From NCBI RefSeq assembly GCF_000333895.2, contig NZ_ANFM02000027.1, positions 62,001 to 126,000 on the forward strand: DNA of 64,000 nt, given 5' to 3'. The first letter of the stretch is position 1. Every line of letters starts with the position of its first letter. A model generated the notes under the pieces. That model was not told the DNA's origin. It worked only from the letters and a program-made list of their open reading frames with translations, and ran no database searches. Both the position numbers and the translations under genes were made by a program. Positions 8,765 to 17,986 of this stretch are shown in pieces. The DNA is from Grimontia indica (GTDB taxonomy: Bacteria > Pseudomonadota > Gammaproteobacteria > Enterobacterales > Vibrionaceae).

Positions 8765-8788
8765 AAAAAGCCCACAGAGGTGAGCTTT
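8765..8788 (-). terminator. Terminator of the DUF1826 gene
   Basis: On the minus strand AAAGCTCAC-CTCT-GTGGGCTTTTT forms an imperfect 9-bp stem followed by T residues, 18 bp after the gene. Confidence 0.55.
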
Positions 8789-8806
8789 ATGCGTTGGAAC
8801 GACAGG

Positions 8807-9442
8807 TTAAGACAACCAATCCAGGCTGAGTAGTAATCGTGAGGCACTTCCGGGAGCGGGAGAGCGATGAACAATACCTCGGCCTTCATTGCCGACCCAG
8901 GCTTCACCTTTCAATATCGCTACGGCACCGGTGGGGATTTCTTTGATACCAGATGGGGCGACAGATTGCTCTGGTAATTGCCCCGGTGAGCTAGAACGCT
9001 CAACGTTACTCTCATCTATCCATTCTGTTCCGCGACCAGAGTATGTCACCAGTAATCTGGCTGGGACACGGTCGATATGGAAACGCGGGCACATGGTTGT
9101 ATCCAACACCTGAAGGCGAACGCCTAACGCGTCGGGTTCGAAAAGGCATCGATACATTTCGACCACATCTTCCACATCCGCTAACCAGCTTTCTATGCCT
9201 TTAAGTTCCAACGCCCATTTAGGCAGAAGTTCCCAGATAGACAGCGAATTTTCCAGTGCGACAAAGCGATTGTATTTTCCTACCCGAGTAGCGAACTGGT
9301 CGGCAAACTCTCTGCAATCTTGCGAAAGCTCGCGCTGCCAGACGGTAAGATTCACGTCTTCCCGGAATATTTCGGTCAGGCATTCTGGGTGGGTATTCTG
9401 AACCGTCACTGGCCGGGTGACTGTTTCGATTTCCGCTATCAT
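8807..9442 (-). CDS. DUF1826 protein, zinc-starvation (Zur) regulated
   Basis: 211 residues. The sequence matches DUF1826 in its start (HPECLTEIFREDVNLTVWQR), the middle (VVEMYRCLFEPDALGVRL) and the conserved C-terminal FHIDRVPARLLVTYSGRGTEW, followed by a region with WVGNEGRGIVHRSP. Three possible metal ligands (Cys, His, Asp) occur in CPRFHID. The family has no established function but is often found with zinc-uptake and COG0523 GTPase genes. Here it stands alone with its own terminator and a near-perfect Zur box 28 bp upstream of the start, which ties it directly to zinc limitation. No zinc transporter gene is in the window. Confidence 0.8.
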   Translation of the reverse strand: MIAEIETVTRPVTVQNTHPECLTEIFREDVNLTVWQRELSQDCREFADQFATRVGKYNRFVALENSLSIWELLPKWALELKGIESWLADVEDVVEMYRCLFEPDALGVRLQVLDTTMCPRFHIDRVPARLLVTYSGRGTEWIDESNVERSSSPGQLPEQSVAPSGIKEIPTGAVAILKGEAWVGNEGRGIVHRSPAPGSASRLLLSLDWLS

Positions 9443-9469
9443 GGACAGTCTCCAATTTGTCTCGTAATT

Positions 9470-9492
9470 GAAATGTTATAACATAACGTTTC
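9470..9492. promoter_or_regulatory. Zur box
   Basis: A 23-bp palindrome with arms GAAATGTTATA and CATAACGTTTC around a central A. This is the gammaproteobacterial Zur consensus (GAAATGTTATA-N-TATAACATTTC) with two changes in the right arm. It lies 28 bp upstream of the DUF1826 gene, where a bound repressor would block transcription. Confidence 0.85.
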
Positions 9493-9652
9493 AATGTATG
9501 CGACTACATGGAGTATTGCAGATAGAAGTTGTTTTGATTCTCTTCGAACTGAAATTCGTTCTTGAAAATGAAGCATCTAGATAGGAGATGTCTGGTTCAA
9601 ACTAGCTCATTGATTAAAAAGATATTTACTATGATGCCAAGGATAGGTAAGC

Positions 9653-10158
9653 ATGACGACTGAATCTTCGACAGAGATCCGAGCATGGGATTTTAACAAC
9701 CGCTTACCGCTCGCATTGAAACTGTTCTTTTTGTCACCACTGGCATTCTTCGTGATTTTCTTGATGAATCACGAATTTGAACTGACGCTGTTTTTGGCAT
9801 CACTACTCTTTTTCATCGTATTCTTTTTGTTCTTTGGTTATCTGTTTAGCCATGAGTTGGTAGAAATTAACTCGTCTACACTGGAGCATTCTCATCATCT
9901 GCTTGGTGTGACCTACAAAAAGAGAAAGTACCCACTTGGACACATACAAAACTTGCGTGTTTACCCAAGCATGTCAAAGCCGTTTTTTTTGACCCCAAAG
10001 GCCCTCTTTCAGAACAATTGAGGCTGCATATGCTTGGCGGCTCGGTTGTGTTTGATTATGGCCCTCTTTATCGAAGTATTCAGATGTTCAAGGGAATGCC
10101 GGAGAAGGAGGCGCTAAAGTGTGTCGCCCAAATGACTGAGTTGCTGAATGAATATTGA
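9653..10158 (+). pseudogene. Small membrane protein gene with a frameshift at an 8-T run
   Basis: The first frame (ATG 9653) encodes a protein with two hydrophobic helices (about residues 20-38 and 43-65) and a cytoplasmic tail, and stops at 10021. From the T8 run at 9983-9990 the -1 frame continues without a stop as FDPKGPLSEQLRLHMLGGSV and on to ELLNEY-stop at 10158, so the intact product would be about 168 residues. A missing T, a sequencing error or slippage on the T run would all explain it. The layout (two helices followed by a PH-like soluble part) resembles small membrane proteins with a bPH domain, but I do not recognise the family. The start has GGATAGGTAAGC upstream. Confidence 0.65.
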
Positions 10159-10216
10159 TTGAGAGGTCACTCTCTACACCGTGCCTGAGTCCTTCATTGC
10201 AATTAGAAAGGGTAAT

Positions 10217-10327
10217 GTGAAAAAACATCAGCAAGGCATGGTGATTTTGTATGTTTTGGCGCTATTGGTCGCGGGTGCATTTGAGTTTACGCCGGGAAGA
10301 TTACTGCATACTTGGTTGTTTGTTTAG
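10217..10327 (+). CDS. Possible 36-residue single-helix membrane protein
   Basis: A GTG-started frame following AGAAAGGGTAAT, encoding a short basic N-terminus (KKHQQG), one hydrophobic helix (MVILYVLALLVAGAFEF) and a short tail. It ends 15 bp before a strong terminator and follows the frameshifted membrane protein gene on the same strand. The composition fits a real small membrane protein, but no homologue is known to me. Confidence 0.35.
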   Translation: MKKHQQGMVILYVLALLVAGAFEFTPGRLLHTWLFV

Positions 10328-10341
10328 TCGCGTCGAATGAC

Positions 10342-10368
10342 AAAAAAGGCTGCTTGGCAGCCTTTTTT
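10342..10368. terminator. Bidirectional terminator
   Basis: AAAAAAGGCTGC-TTG-GCAGCCTTTTTT, a perfect 12-bp stem with T runs on both strands, between the plus-strand small gene and the convergent MipA/OmpV gene. Confidence 0.9.
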
Positions 10369-10372
10369 ATTA

Positions 10373-11101
10373 TCAAAATTTATATACAGCCCCAAGGCTG
10401 AACTCCCAACCCAAATCGTTTTGTACAAGGGGGCTGTCGCTATCATGGTGCTCAAGTGCAACTTCAGAAATAGCCAACCAGTTTTCAGAAATATCGTAAA
10501 GGGCGACGACACCGCCTTTGTACACCCAGGTTTCGTCAGCGCTGAATTCGGCTAAGCCAGAGGCAGAAGACTCCTGAGCTGAGATGGAATACAGATGCTG
10601 GGAAAGCTTCTCGTCGCGATAATTCACTTCCACGTAGGGTGACAAGACAAAGTTGGTGATGGGCGTGTCGAACGCTCGGCCGAGATGCAGTTGTATTTCA
10701 TAGCCATTGTGCTCGTCGGTAACATCATGAAGATAAGTGAGGCGGGCACCGACAGTACCGAGCGTAATGCCAAGCTCGCCGTTGCCATCGCGGTTATTTA
10801 TTCCTGAAGGGATGTCGTCGAAATCGTCAGAAACTTCTGCAAAGCGAAGGTTACCGGAAAGGCCAATAAACGGGATAGGGTTGTAAGTGAACAGGCTGCC
10901 ATCAATAAAGCCATGTTCACTGTTGTAAAACAGGTATGGTTCAGCCCCAGCCTTTGCGCCTTGATTTGAGAAGACCGATTCCCCAACAGTAAGCCCGGCA
11001 CCGACAAAACCAAAATCCTTGTATTTATCCTGTGCCAAAGTTGGCGTCGCGATGACAGACAGCAACAGGGGGGACAGGAATGATATGACGCTTTTTCTCA
11101 T
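10373..11101 (-). CDS. MipA/OmpV-family outer-membrane protein
   Basis: 242 residues with a signal peptide (cleavage after TPTLA, near residue 23). The mature part is built of short amphipathic strands and ends in Phe (SLGAVYKF), as outer-membrane beta-barrels do. The start of the mature chain (GFVGAGLTVGESVFSNQGAK) and the later ARLTYLHDVTDEHNGYEIQL fit MipA/OmpV, a family of scaffold or porin-like proteins that respond to osmotic or pH changes. A strong AAAGGAGA site precedes the ATG. The gene stands alone, convergent with the small membrane protein genes and sharing a bidirectional terminator with them. Confidence 0.8.
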   Translation of the reverse strand: MRKSVISFLSPLLLSVIATPTLAQDKYKDFGFVGAGLTVGESVFSNQGAKAGAEPYLFYNSEHGFIDGSLFTYNPIPFIGLSGNLRFAEVSDDFDDIPSGINNRDGNGELGITLGTVGARLTYLHDVTDEHNGYEIQLHLGRAFDTPITNFVLSPYVEVNYRDEKLSQHLYSISAQESSASGLAEFSADETWVYKGGVVALYDISENWLAISEVALEHHDSDSPLVQNDLGWEFSLGAVYKF

Positions 11102-11174
11102 GACAGCTCTCCTTTTCTATGAAAAAGAAGAACTGCAATGGAGGAGGTTTCTTTCAGCGGACTTTGGCAAGCAG

Positions 11175-12557
11175 CTAGCTTTGCCGGTTACCTTTGATGA
11201 GATCCTCGATGGTCTCAGTTACCTGCTTAAGTTTCAGGCTCTGTTCTTTGTAACTCATCGAGACTTCTGAGGTTTCATTGGCAATCTGGTGGTTATTGTT
11301 GACGATTCCTGTCATGGATTCCATGGCAGAATTCACTTGAATGAGGCCTTTCATTTGCTGGTTGAACGCCTGACTAAAGGAATCAATTTCCTGCGCCAAC
11401 CCTTCAATTTTGTTGGAGATATTCGAAAAACTGACCTGGGTTTGTTCTGAAAGCGCCTTACTTTCCTTTACCCGCAACTCAGTGTCTTGCACTATCTGGC
11501 CAACGGTGACCATCGAGTCTTTCAGCAGCTTATCGATATCTTGCGATGCCTGACCCGACATTAAGGCCAACTGTCCCACTTCCTGAGCCACAACGGCGAA
11601 CCCACGTCCGTGCTCACCTGCACGCTCGGCTTCTATAGAAGCATTGAGTGACAGCAGCTTGGTTTGAAAAACAATGTCATGAATGACCTTTGTGTAGTCG
11701 GAGATCTTTCTGATGATCTCGTTTATCTCCTGCAATTGCTTGTTGGAGTTTTCAATCAGCACGACCGAATGCGCCATCTTGTCCATGTTCTTGCTGCCGT
11801 CAGAGCTGAGCGCTAACGTGCCTTTTGACACATCCAGACAGGTCAGGACGTTTTCATTGGTACGCTCCACCATCTCCCGGATTTCAGACATGGCAGATAC
11901 ATTCGAATCCAGTGCGCTCCGCTGTTTCTCTACTCCATTGGCAATGTCTTTTGCGCCTTGTAGAACAAGCTGGGAATTCTCCTGAGCAGCTTCAGATACA
12001 TAGGCGAGGTCTTTGGTGATTGAAATCAGCGGCTTAGAAAGTCGCATCGAAACAAAGTAGATGATCAGGCAAAGCAGAATGATGATGCTGACAAAGCAAA
12101 ACAGCACCACTTGCAGATTCCTTTGCAGTGCCGCCGTTGAAGCCTTCTCGTTGTAGGTAATATTCAGCACACCGAGCAAAGTACCATCAGGAGCGAGGAT
12201 TTCCTCCGAGTACTTCAGTGCTCCGTCATTGGCTTCCTTAGGGGCTGTTTCTGTGTAAGGCACCCCAAGGCTGTCCATAAACTGGATATGGTCAATATCC
12301 TGATCTTTCATGCCAACCTGAACAAACTCCTCCAACGCCGACAAGTCATAATTCATGATGTATGTCTTGCTGGATTGATTCAGAAAGTTGGCCAATGACT
12401 GCACCTTCCCTTTTTGTATCTGGGAAAGCTCCTGCGCAGTCATGTGGTGGAAGAATACGGCCGCCAAAACCAGCAATGCGGTGATACTCCCGATCAAGGG
12501 AACCAGAATCCGGTACTTAAGCGACAACCCTTTAAAAAACGACATCCACTTATTCAT
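11175..12557 (-). CDS. Methyl-accepting chemotaxis protein
   Basis: 460 residues: TM1 (about 16-37), a periplasmic domain of about 110 residues, TM2 (about 148-170) and a cytoplasmic MCP signalling domain. The conserved hairpin tip is at about 293-332 ([20 protein letters not shown] and the following [18 protein letters not shown]). The HAMP region is weak. The gene begins 4 bp after the stop of a periplasmic binding-protein gene, so the two are co-transcribed. The short periplasmic domain and this linkage suggest that the binding protein delivers its ligand to the receptor. No CheW or CheA gene lies nearby; it would use the cell's general chemotaxis array. Confidence 0.9.
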   Translation of the reverse strand: MNKWMSFFKGLSLKYRILVPLIGSITALLVLAAVFFHHMTAQELSQIQKGKVQSLANFLNQSSKTYIMNYDLSALEEFVQVGMKDQDIDHIQFMDSLGVPYTETAPKEANDGALKYSEEILAPDGTLLGVLNITYNEKASTAALQRNLQVVLFCFVSIIILLCLIIYFVSMRLSKPLISITKDLAYVSEAAQENSQLVLQGAKDIANGVEKQRSALDSNVSAMSEIREMVERTNENVLTCLDVSKGTLALSSDGSKNMDKMAHSVVLIENSNKQLQEINEIIRKISDYTKVIHDIVFQTKLLSLNASIEAERAGEHGRGFAVVAQEVGQLALMSGQASQDIDKLLKDSMVTVGQIVQDTELRVKESKALSEQTQVSFSNISNKIEGLAQEIDSFSQAFNQQMKGLIQVNSAMESMTGIVNNNHQIANETSEVSMSYKEQSLKLKQVTETIEDLIKGNRQS

Positions 12558-12561
12558 GGCT

Positions 12562-13704
12562 TCACTTCATACTGTTGACTGGAACCGCTTTGCCATTCTC
12601 GATTTTCGTCAGGTATACATCGTCCAGGCCCTGTCTATCTGACTTACTGAAGTTCACATTAAGGCCACCAAAGCTCTTGTTGCTGATGTTTTCCATCGCG
12701 CTGACAAAATTTGATCGGGTGAGTGATTGACCAGCCTGTTGTAAGGCTTCAACTATCACCATGGCATTTAAATAGCCTTCCAGTTGAGTGTAGTAAGGGC
12801 TCTCAACGCCTTGGGCGGCGAGATCTTTTTTGAAGTCTTTAATAATGCGAAGGTCACTTTCATCTGGGTTCGGCATGACCTGGGAGATATAACTGCCGTC
12901 GCCGTCAGCACCTAATTCTGCAATCAGCTTTTTAGTGCCCACAAAAGAGATATTGGCGAACTTAGCGTCAAAGCCTTTCTGATTTGCCAGTTTGATGAAG
13001 GCACCACAGGCTTTGTAAGCGCCGACCAAAATTACAGCATCCGGATTTTTGCTCATGATGCTGTTCAGCCCTTGCTCGACATCCAATGTATTTCGGGTGT
13101 ATCTGCCTTCCGCATGGATTTTGAGACCGCGTTTTCTTAGCGCGCGTTGCACGCCCGCTTTACCTGCTGCGCCATAGCCGTCGTCCTGAATAAACACGGC
13201 AATTTTCTTGTATCCCAAATCATTAATGAAATGGTTAACCAGCTTTTCTGTTTCATTGAAGTAGCTTGCGCGGATATTAAAAATATTCGGATTGGCAGGC
13301 GCGCGGAGAAACTCTGCGCCGGTGAAAGGGCCGATATAAGGGACCTTTGCGCGGTTCACTTCGGGAACGACGGCTTTCGAAGTTGGTGTGCCAACGAAAC
13401 TTACGAGCGCAAAGACTTTGTCAGTGTAAATCAGCCTCTTCGCATTCTTCGCTGCGCGATCCGGCTCGTAACCGTCATCAAGGGATATGACCTTGATCTG
13501 CCTGCCATGAACGCCGCCTTGCTGGTTAATTTTCTCAAAGTAGGCGAGGGTACCCGCTTTCACCCCTGTGCCTAAACCCGAGGCTGGGCCGGAAAGTGCA
13601 TTACTCATGCCGAAAGTTATGGTGGTATCAGTGACACCGACCTCAGCAAAAACGGTATATGGTAGCGCGAGAAAGGACACCATTATCCAGCGTAAGAATT
13701 TCAT
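12562..13704 (-). CDS. Periplasmic substrate-binding protein, Leu/Ile/Val-type (Peripla_BP_6)
   Basis: 380 residues with a signal peptide cleaved after PYTVFA (about residue 20). The mature protein begins [20 protein letters not shown], the usual start of branched-chain amino acid-type binding proteins, and carries the two-lobe pattern (lobe 1 [20 protein letters not shown], lobe 2 [20 protein letters not shown]). The ATG at 13704 with AAGGGG upstream is chosen over the GTG one codon earlier. No permease or ATPase gene is present; instead the next gene, 4 bp away, is a chemoreceptor. This points to a sensing rather than a transport role. Ligand: perhaps an amino acid, amide or aromatic acid; not determinable. 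Confidence 0.85.
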   Translation of the reverse strand: MKFLRWIMVSFLALPYTVFAEVGVTDTTITFGMSNALSGPASGLGTGVKAGTLAYFEKINQQGGVHGRQIKVISLDDGYEPDRAAKNAKRLIYTDKVFALVSFVGTPTSKAVVPEVNRAKVPYIGPFTGAEFLRAPANPNIFNIRASYFNETEKLVNHFINDLGYKKIAVFIQDDGYGAAGKAGVQRALRKRGLKIHAEGRYTRNTLDVEQGLNSIMSKNPDAVILVGAYKACGAFIKLANQKGFDAKFANISFVGTKKLIAELGADGDGSYISQVMPNPDESDLRIIKDFKKDLAAQGVESPYYTQLEGYLNAMVIVEALQQAGQSLTRSNFVSAMENISNKSFGGLNVNFSKSDRQGLDDVYLTKIENGKAVPVNSMK

Positions 13705-13801
13705 CACAAAGCCCCTTACTAACTATTTGGTTATTAGTGAGTATAGGAAACATAACCAATGTTTCATTGTTGAGATTTTGTGATGTCGAAATCAGTGCTG
13801 G

Positions 13802-14296
13802 TTATAGGCAGGGATATTCGTAAAGCGCGGCATCGAAGCCTTCGACTTCTCGCCGGTCAATGAAATAAAAGCCGAACGATTCGTAGAAATTGCGAAGCCT
13901 TGGCCTATCACCGTGGCAATCACAGCGCAGCCACTGTCTTCCCTCTGACTTAACTAAGTCCACCATAGCTTGTAAAACGCGATGACCAATACCACGGGTG
14001 ATAAAGGCATCGCCAATCACTAGTTTGTGAAAAAACAAAGAGTCATTAGCAGTGATTTGAGGCCAGAAAAGAGCATCCTTTTCTAGGATGAAGACACCGC
14101 CGATGATCTTGTCTTCTTCTTTGACCAGATAAAGACTGTCATCGCCGTATGCTTTTTGTAGTGCAGACACCGAGACCTCTTCACGCTCCCAAAGGGGGAT
14201 CCCCGCGCTTTCGAGTCTTTCAATGGCTTCGAAAAGAAACCCTTCAATTGTTCGCCAATCGTCAGGATGATTAGATTTTGTCAGTGATATCGGCAT
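13802..14296 (-). CDS. GNAT-family N-acetyltransferase
   Basis: 164 residues with the GNAT fold. The acetyl-CoA-binding motif A lies near residues 92-108 (FHKLVIGDAFITRGIGHRVL, with the R-G-x-G-x-R/H core) and motif B near residues 125-146 (RLRNFYESFGFYFIDRR). The substrate is unknown; family members acetylate amino groups on small molecules or proteins. It stands on the minus strand, 34 bp downstream of a small conserved gene, and may be expressed with it. Confidence 0.8.
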   Translation of the reverse strand: MPISLTKSNHPDDWRTIEGFLFEAIERLESAGIPLWEREEVSVSALQKAYGDDSLYLVKEEDKIIGGVFILEKDALFWPQITANDSLFFHKLVIGDAFITRGIGHRVLQAMVDLVKSEGRQWLRCDCHGDRPRLRNFYESFGFYFIDRREVEGFDAALYEYPCL

Positions 14297-14329
14297 AGTT
14301 CCCGGTGTTCTGCGACCGCGGCGTTGAGT

Positions 14330-14527
14330 TTAGACCTCTGACGTTTCAGACAGGGACTTTTTCAGCGAGCGAGCTTTGTTAAGTTCAATTTTGTAGGCAG
14401 CCAACAGGGTGGAGAGATCACTCACTTTCACCGTGCAGTTGCCCTCGTTGTCCATCGAATTTAGAACGTCGTCGTTAAGTCTGGCGAGTGCATTACGCGT
14501 CGCCGGAGTATCAGTTGTAATAGGCAT
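14330..14527 (-). CDS. Small hypothetical protein
   Basis: 65 residues, soluble, mostly helical, without Cys clusters or a signal peptide. The ATG at 14527 lies in an AT-rich upstream region with no strong ribosome binding site. It ends 33 bp before the acetyltransferase gene on the same strand. I do not recognise the family. The regular codon use and the placement support a real gene. Confidence 0.5.
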   Translation of the reverse strand: MPITTDTPATRNALARLNDDVLNSMDNEGNCTVKVSDLSTLLAAYKIELNKARSLKKSLSETSEV

Positions 14528-14839
14528 TGTTATTAACTTTTTTGTTATTAGTGTTGGGCTATTTAATCAGAAAGCGACTCAAGGAAACAATCTGGTTTTG
14601 AAACGGATTGTTTCAGTCAATCGAAGTGTAGCGCTTGGTGTCATAAGCGGCAGAGTTGGTGCAAAAATTAACCAGAAAATTAGACTTGTCACCCAATTGT
14701 AATGAAATTAGCCGCTTAAAGTTACTCAAAGCGGCCATTCTTAAAATTGTTAGGATGTCATTTCAAGCGCAGAAAGCATGTGTTACTTGCTTTCCAAGAG
14801 CACTGAAGTTTTGCGATTAATATCGAAAAATGCAGACGC
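14528..14839. other. 312-bp intergenic region with one hairpin
   Basis: No convincing gene. The only structure seen is GCCGCTT-N10-AAAGCGGC at 14711-14735, a possible weak terminator or a small RNA end. The part next to 14528 is AT-rich and probably holds the promoter of the small gene at 14330-14527. Confidence 0.4.
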
Positions 14840-15358
14840 CTATTCGCTGTGACTAGGGTAAATCAGAGCCTCAGTATCAAAGCCACGGGATTTGGCAGCT
14901 TCGATGAATTTCTGCATTACCTCTTCCGAAACCTCTGGTGTTCTCGCTAGCAGCCATAGGTAATCTGTATTGAAGCCAGAAACGAAGGCGTAATCGTAGT
15001 TTTCACCCAATCCAAACACCACGTAAGACGAGTAGAAAGGACCAAAGAAGGAGACTTTCAAATGGGCGACATCACGTTCGGCGACGAAGTAGGCTCGGCC
15101 TAAAGCTTCACTCCATTCTTTGTCTTCATCGCTGTAACCACGGTTAATGACGTTGATGCCACCATCTTCGCGTGGTGTGTATTCCGCTGAGACGGAAGAA
15201 AGGCCGCGCTCGAAGGAGTGGTCGAGTCTTGCGATTTCGTACCATTTCCCTAAGTAGCGTTGTTCGTCAAATCCAGTGACAGGCTCAACACCTTCAGGAA
15301 CGGATTGGCAGGCGGTCAGGCCAAAAAGAGAAGCCGCAATCAAAAGCGCTTTAAACAT
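14840..15358 (-). CDS. blc: Bacterial lipocalin (Blc), outer-membrane lipoprotein
   Basis: 172 residues. The lipobox LTAC places the lipidated Cys at residue 17. The lipocalin signature GKWYEIARLDHSFERGL is at about residues 36-52, and the later conserved block YLWLLARTPEVSEEV (about 134-148) closes the barrel. Blc is anchored in the outer membrane, binds fatty acids and lysophospholipids, and is induced in stationary phase or envelope stress in E. coli. The residue after the Cys is Gln, not Asp, so Lol sorting to the outer membrane is expected. It is a single gene; a 266-bp palindromic element lies 37 bp upstream and may affect its promoter. Confidence 0.9.
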   Translation of the reverse strand: MFKALLIAASLFGLTACQSVPEGVEPVTGFDEQRYLGKWYEIARLDHSFERGLSSVSAEYTPREDGGINVINRGYSDEDKEWSEALGRAYFVAERDVAHLKVSFFGPFYSSYVVFGLGENYDYAFVSGFNTDYLWLLARTPEVSEEVMQKFIEAAKSRGFDTEALIYPSHSE

Positions 15359-15395
15359 AAATCGTGTCTTCTTTTTATTGTTGGTTAGTGTGTTT

Positions 15396-15661
15396 TATAC
15401 CCAAACAACCTGAAGATGCAGGATTCAGCGAAATTGACTGGCATTGTGATCGCGGCGTTCCTTTGCAGGTGTAGTCACCTCCATCAAAAAGGAACAACAA
15501 AGAGCACGGTGTCAGTCAACTCGCCCGAAGGGAGGGCCTCAATGCGCCCACTTCTTCGTTAAATTCCACGGAAATAGAATGACTATTCATCGTAAAATTT
15601 GCCTCGAATTGAACGCATTGATGACCTCTAAATGCGAGCATCTTCAGGTCGTTTGGGTATA
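15396..15661. repeat. 266-bp palindromic element (MITE-like), copy B, inverted
   Basis: Reverse orientation copy of the element at 5255-5520, with the ends TATACCCAAACAACCTGAAG and CTTCAGGTCGTTTGGGTATA. It lies between the blc and esterase genes on the minus strand and so would sit in the transcript leader of blc if transcription starts beyond it. Confidence 0.85.
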
Positions 15662-15689
15662 GTACGATGCCAAAACCCTAGTGGGTCAT

Positions 15690-16325
15690 TTAACGAAGAA
15701 TTTTCGTCAGTGCATCAGCCAATGCCGCATGACCTGTTTCATCAAGATGGAGGCCATCAATAGGTGATGCCTCACAGACGGTGGCTGCTTCGAAGAAATC
15801 GCAGCCTTCTTCCTCAGCCACTGCACGGAAAAAGCTCGCAAGCTCAAGAGACTTCTGCCGACCATCACGAAAACCTGAAGCCCAGTTGTTGGCGTCGTGC
15901 ATTGGCGCAGGCGAAACAATCAAAATACGTGGTGTCGGGTGACCTGCGTTGTCGCACTCTCTGACTTGACCAATCAGCTTGCGAATACCTTCTGCAATCC
16001 AGGCTGGCTCTGAAGGAAACTGGGACTTCAAGTCATTGGTGCCGAGTGTGATCACCACGCCATCCAGTGGACGGTGAGAGAGCAGCAGCATGGGCAGAAC
16101 GGCGCTTCCATCGCGGTAAGGCTTCATTGGGTCATTCCACACTGTGGTGCGTCCATTGAGCCCTTCCTCAACAATCACAAAACGGTCTTCGGAGCCGTCG
16201 TCTTTGTCAATGTTGAGCGCGTCTTGAAGGCGTGATGTCCAGCGAATGCCCTCGCCCCAGCGCGAGCCATTTGAAGGGTTATAACCCCAAGTATTTGAAT
16301 CACCGAAACATAAAATCCGTGGCAT
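15690..16325 (-). CDS. SGNH/GDSL-type esterase
   Basis: 211 residues with the SGNH hydrolase blocks: GDSN (residues 8-11, Ser10 the nucleophile), the conserved Gly within LNGRT (oxyanion hole), GTNDLK (Asn of block III) and the catalytic Asp-x-x-His in IDGLHLDETGH near the C-terminus. No signal peptide, so cytoplasmic. The overall layout is close to the arylesterase/acyltransferase branch of the family. The natural substrate is unknown. It is a single gene; the strong upstream region (16326-16400) is divergent from the one-carbon block beginning at 16613. Confidence 0.85.
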   Translation of the reverse strand: MPRILCFGDSNTWGYNPSNGSRWGEGIRWTSRLQDALNIDKDDGSEDRFVIVEEGLNGRTTVWNDPMKPYRDGSAVLPMLLLSHRPLDGVVITLGTNDLKSQFPSEPAWIAEGIRKLIGQVRECDNAGHPTPRILIVSPAPMHDANNWASGFRDGRQKSLELASFFRAVAEEEGCDFFEAATVCEASPIDGLHLDETGHAALADALTKILR

Positions 16326-16612
16326 TGAGATATCCCTTTATATTGATTGCTTCCATTTTACGATGATTGATGAGATTCGTCGTCAATTGACTGCGATGGT
16401 TTGACGCTTTTCATTTTTACCGTGTCGCGTGTTGAATGGCTTGGATGTTTAAAACGGCTCAGTTTAGGCAACAGGGTGAGGCTAACTCATCATCAAGAAA
16501 GCGCTTTTCAACAAAGGGCGAAGCATCCAATCAACGGACGGTGTGGGATCTGCCTTAAGGAACGTCAGCGTTTTGGACAGATAGGGTTCCGAATACAAGG
16601 AGTTCAGATGCA

Positions 16613-17944
16613 ATGAATGAAAAAACACCCATGCAGAAGCGAGCGGCAGCAGCCAGGCACACAACCTCTGTTGATCAATCTAACCGACGAGTGCCGATTA
16701 ATCTCAGGCAGTCCGGTCCCACACCGGTCGAACTTCTGATTTCTACACGGGTGAGGAAATCTCCCTATTGGCATCTCTCTTACGAATCTGACTGCTGGCA
16801 GGCCACGATTTATAACCGCATGTATCACCCCCGCGCCCATATTCCCAAAGAACAAGGCGGCGTGATGGCGGAGTATGATGCGTTGGTCAATCACGTGGCG
16901 ATGTGGAATGTTGCGGTTGAGCGCCAGATTCAAGTGAAAGGGCCGGACGCTGAAAAGTTCGTCGACTTTGTTATCACTCGCCCAGCAAACATCATCAAAC
17001 CCATGCGCGGAAAGTACGTGATCTTGTGTAACGAAGAAGGCGGGATCATGAATGACCCAGTGCTTTTGCGCATTGCGGAAGATGAGTTCTGGTTTTCGAT
17101 TTCAGACAGTGACATCGAATTTTGGCTTCGTGGCGTGAACATTGGTAAAGGCTTTGATGTCACCATTGCAGAAATTGATGTCTGTCCGGTACAAATCCAA
17201 GGGCCAAAATCTGAAGCGCTGATGACGGATTTGTTTGGCTCAGCTGTCAGTGATATTCCCTTTTATGGTTTGATGGAAGGCACGCTCAATGGCGCGGACG
17301 TGATTATCTCCCAGACCGGGTTCAGCGGCGAAAAGGGCTACGAAATCTACTGCTTGGACGCGACGTTGAACGCGGAAAAAGTCTGGTATGGCGTGCTGGA
17401 AGCAGGTGAAAAGCACAACCTGAAAGTGACCGCCGTAGCCCATCACCGCCGCATTGCCGCTGGCATTCTTTCCTGGGGGCAGGATGTTGATCAGGAGGTG
17501 TCTCCCTTCCAATGTAACCTCGCCTATCAAGTGCCGAAAGACAAAGAGGGCGACTACATAGGCAAGGCGGCGCTTGAGAAAGCGAGAGCGCAAATTGATA
17601 CCGGATATTCACCGTACCCGCTTGGTATGGTTGGGATTGTCTTCGGTGGCGAGCCAGTGATCGATTACGCCAACGATTTTTGGCTGATTTATGGCGAAGA
17701 GGGCGATGATGCGGTCGGCTATGTGACATCGCCTTGGTATAGCCCAGAGCTGGAAACCAACATCGCGCTTTGCCATGTACCGTGGAATGGACGGGATGTC
17801 GGTACCAAATACAGGGTGGCGTTGCCAACGGAATTTGGCGGGGAGGTTGTCGAAGCCGAGGTCGTCAGTATACCCTTCCGGCCTTCAGTGAATCCTAATT
17901 CCCGTGAAGTGGAGAAATCGCGCACCAGCGCGCCTGTTTCCTGA
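16613..17944 (+). CDS. DmdA-like THF-dependent demethylase (GcvT family)
   Basis: 443 residues of the aminomethyltransferase (GcvT) superfamily. Several features are closer to dimethylsulfoniopropionate demethylase DmdA than to glycine-cleavage T protein: TRVRKSPYWHLSYESDCWQA (about residues 45-64), WNVAVERQIQVKGPDA, and GGIMNDPVLLRI (about 143-154), where T proteins have a D-D pair. Such enzymes move a methyl group from a methylated onium compound to tetrahydrofolate. The MetF-like and Fhs genes directly downstream could oxidise 5-methyl-THF to formate. The substrate might be DMSP, glycine betaine or dimethylglycine; the dgcAB genes 7 kb downstream favour a methylated glycine. The N-terminal 40 residues are longer than usual. 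AAGGAG stands 10 bases before the ATG. Confidence 0.7.
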   Translation: MNEKTPMQKRAAAARHTTSVDQSNRRVPINLRQSGPTPVELLISTRVRKSPYWHLSYESDCWQATIYNRMYHPRAHIPKEQGGVMAEYDALVNHVAMWNVAVERQIQVKGPDAEKFVDFVITRPANIIKPMRGKYVILCNEEGGIMNDPVLLRIAEDEFWFSISDSDIEFWLRGVNIGKGFDVTIAEIDVCPVQIQGPKSEALMTDLFGSAVSDIPFYGLMEGTLNGADVIISQTGFSGEKGYEIYCLDATLNAEKVWYGVLEAGEKHNLKVTAVAHHRRIAAGILSWGQDVDQEVSPFQCNLAYQVPKDKEGDYIGKAALEKARAQIDTGYSPYPLGMVGIVFGGEPVIDYANDFWLIYGEEGDDAVGYVTSPWYSPELETNIALCHVPWNGRDVGTKYRVALPTEFGGEVVEAEVVSIPFRPSVNPNSREVEKSRTSAPVS

Positions 17945-17986
17945 CCTATATGCTGGCGGTGCAATGCGCCGCCTCTTTCTGGCGAA

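Noticed and set aside
16613-17944. Glycine-cleavage T protein (GcvT)
   Set aside because: No gcvH or gcvP nearby, and the GGIMNDP and N-terminal segments are of DmdA type, not T protein.
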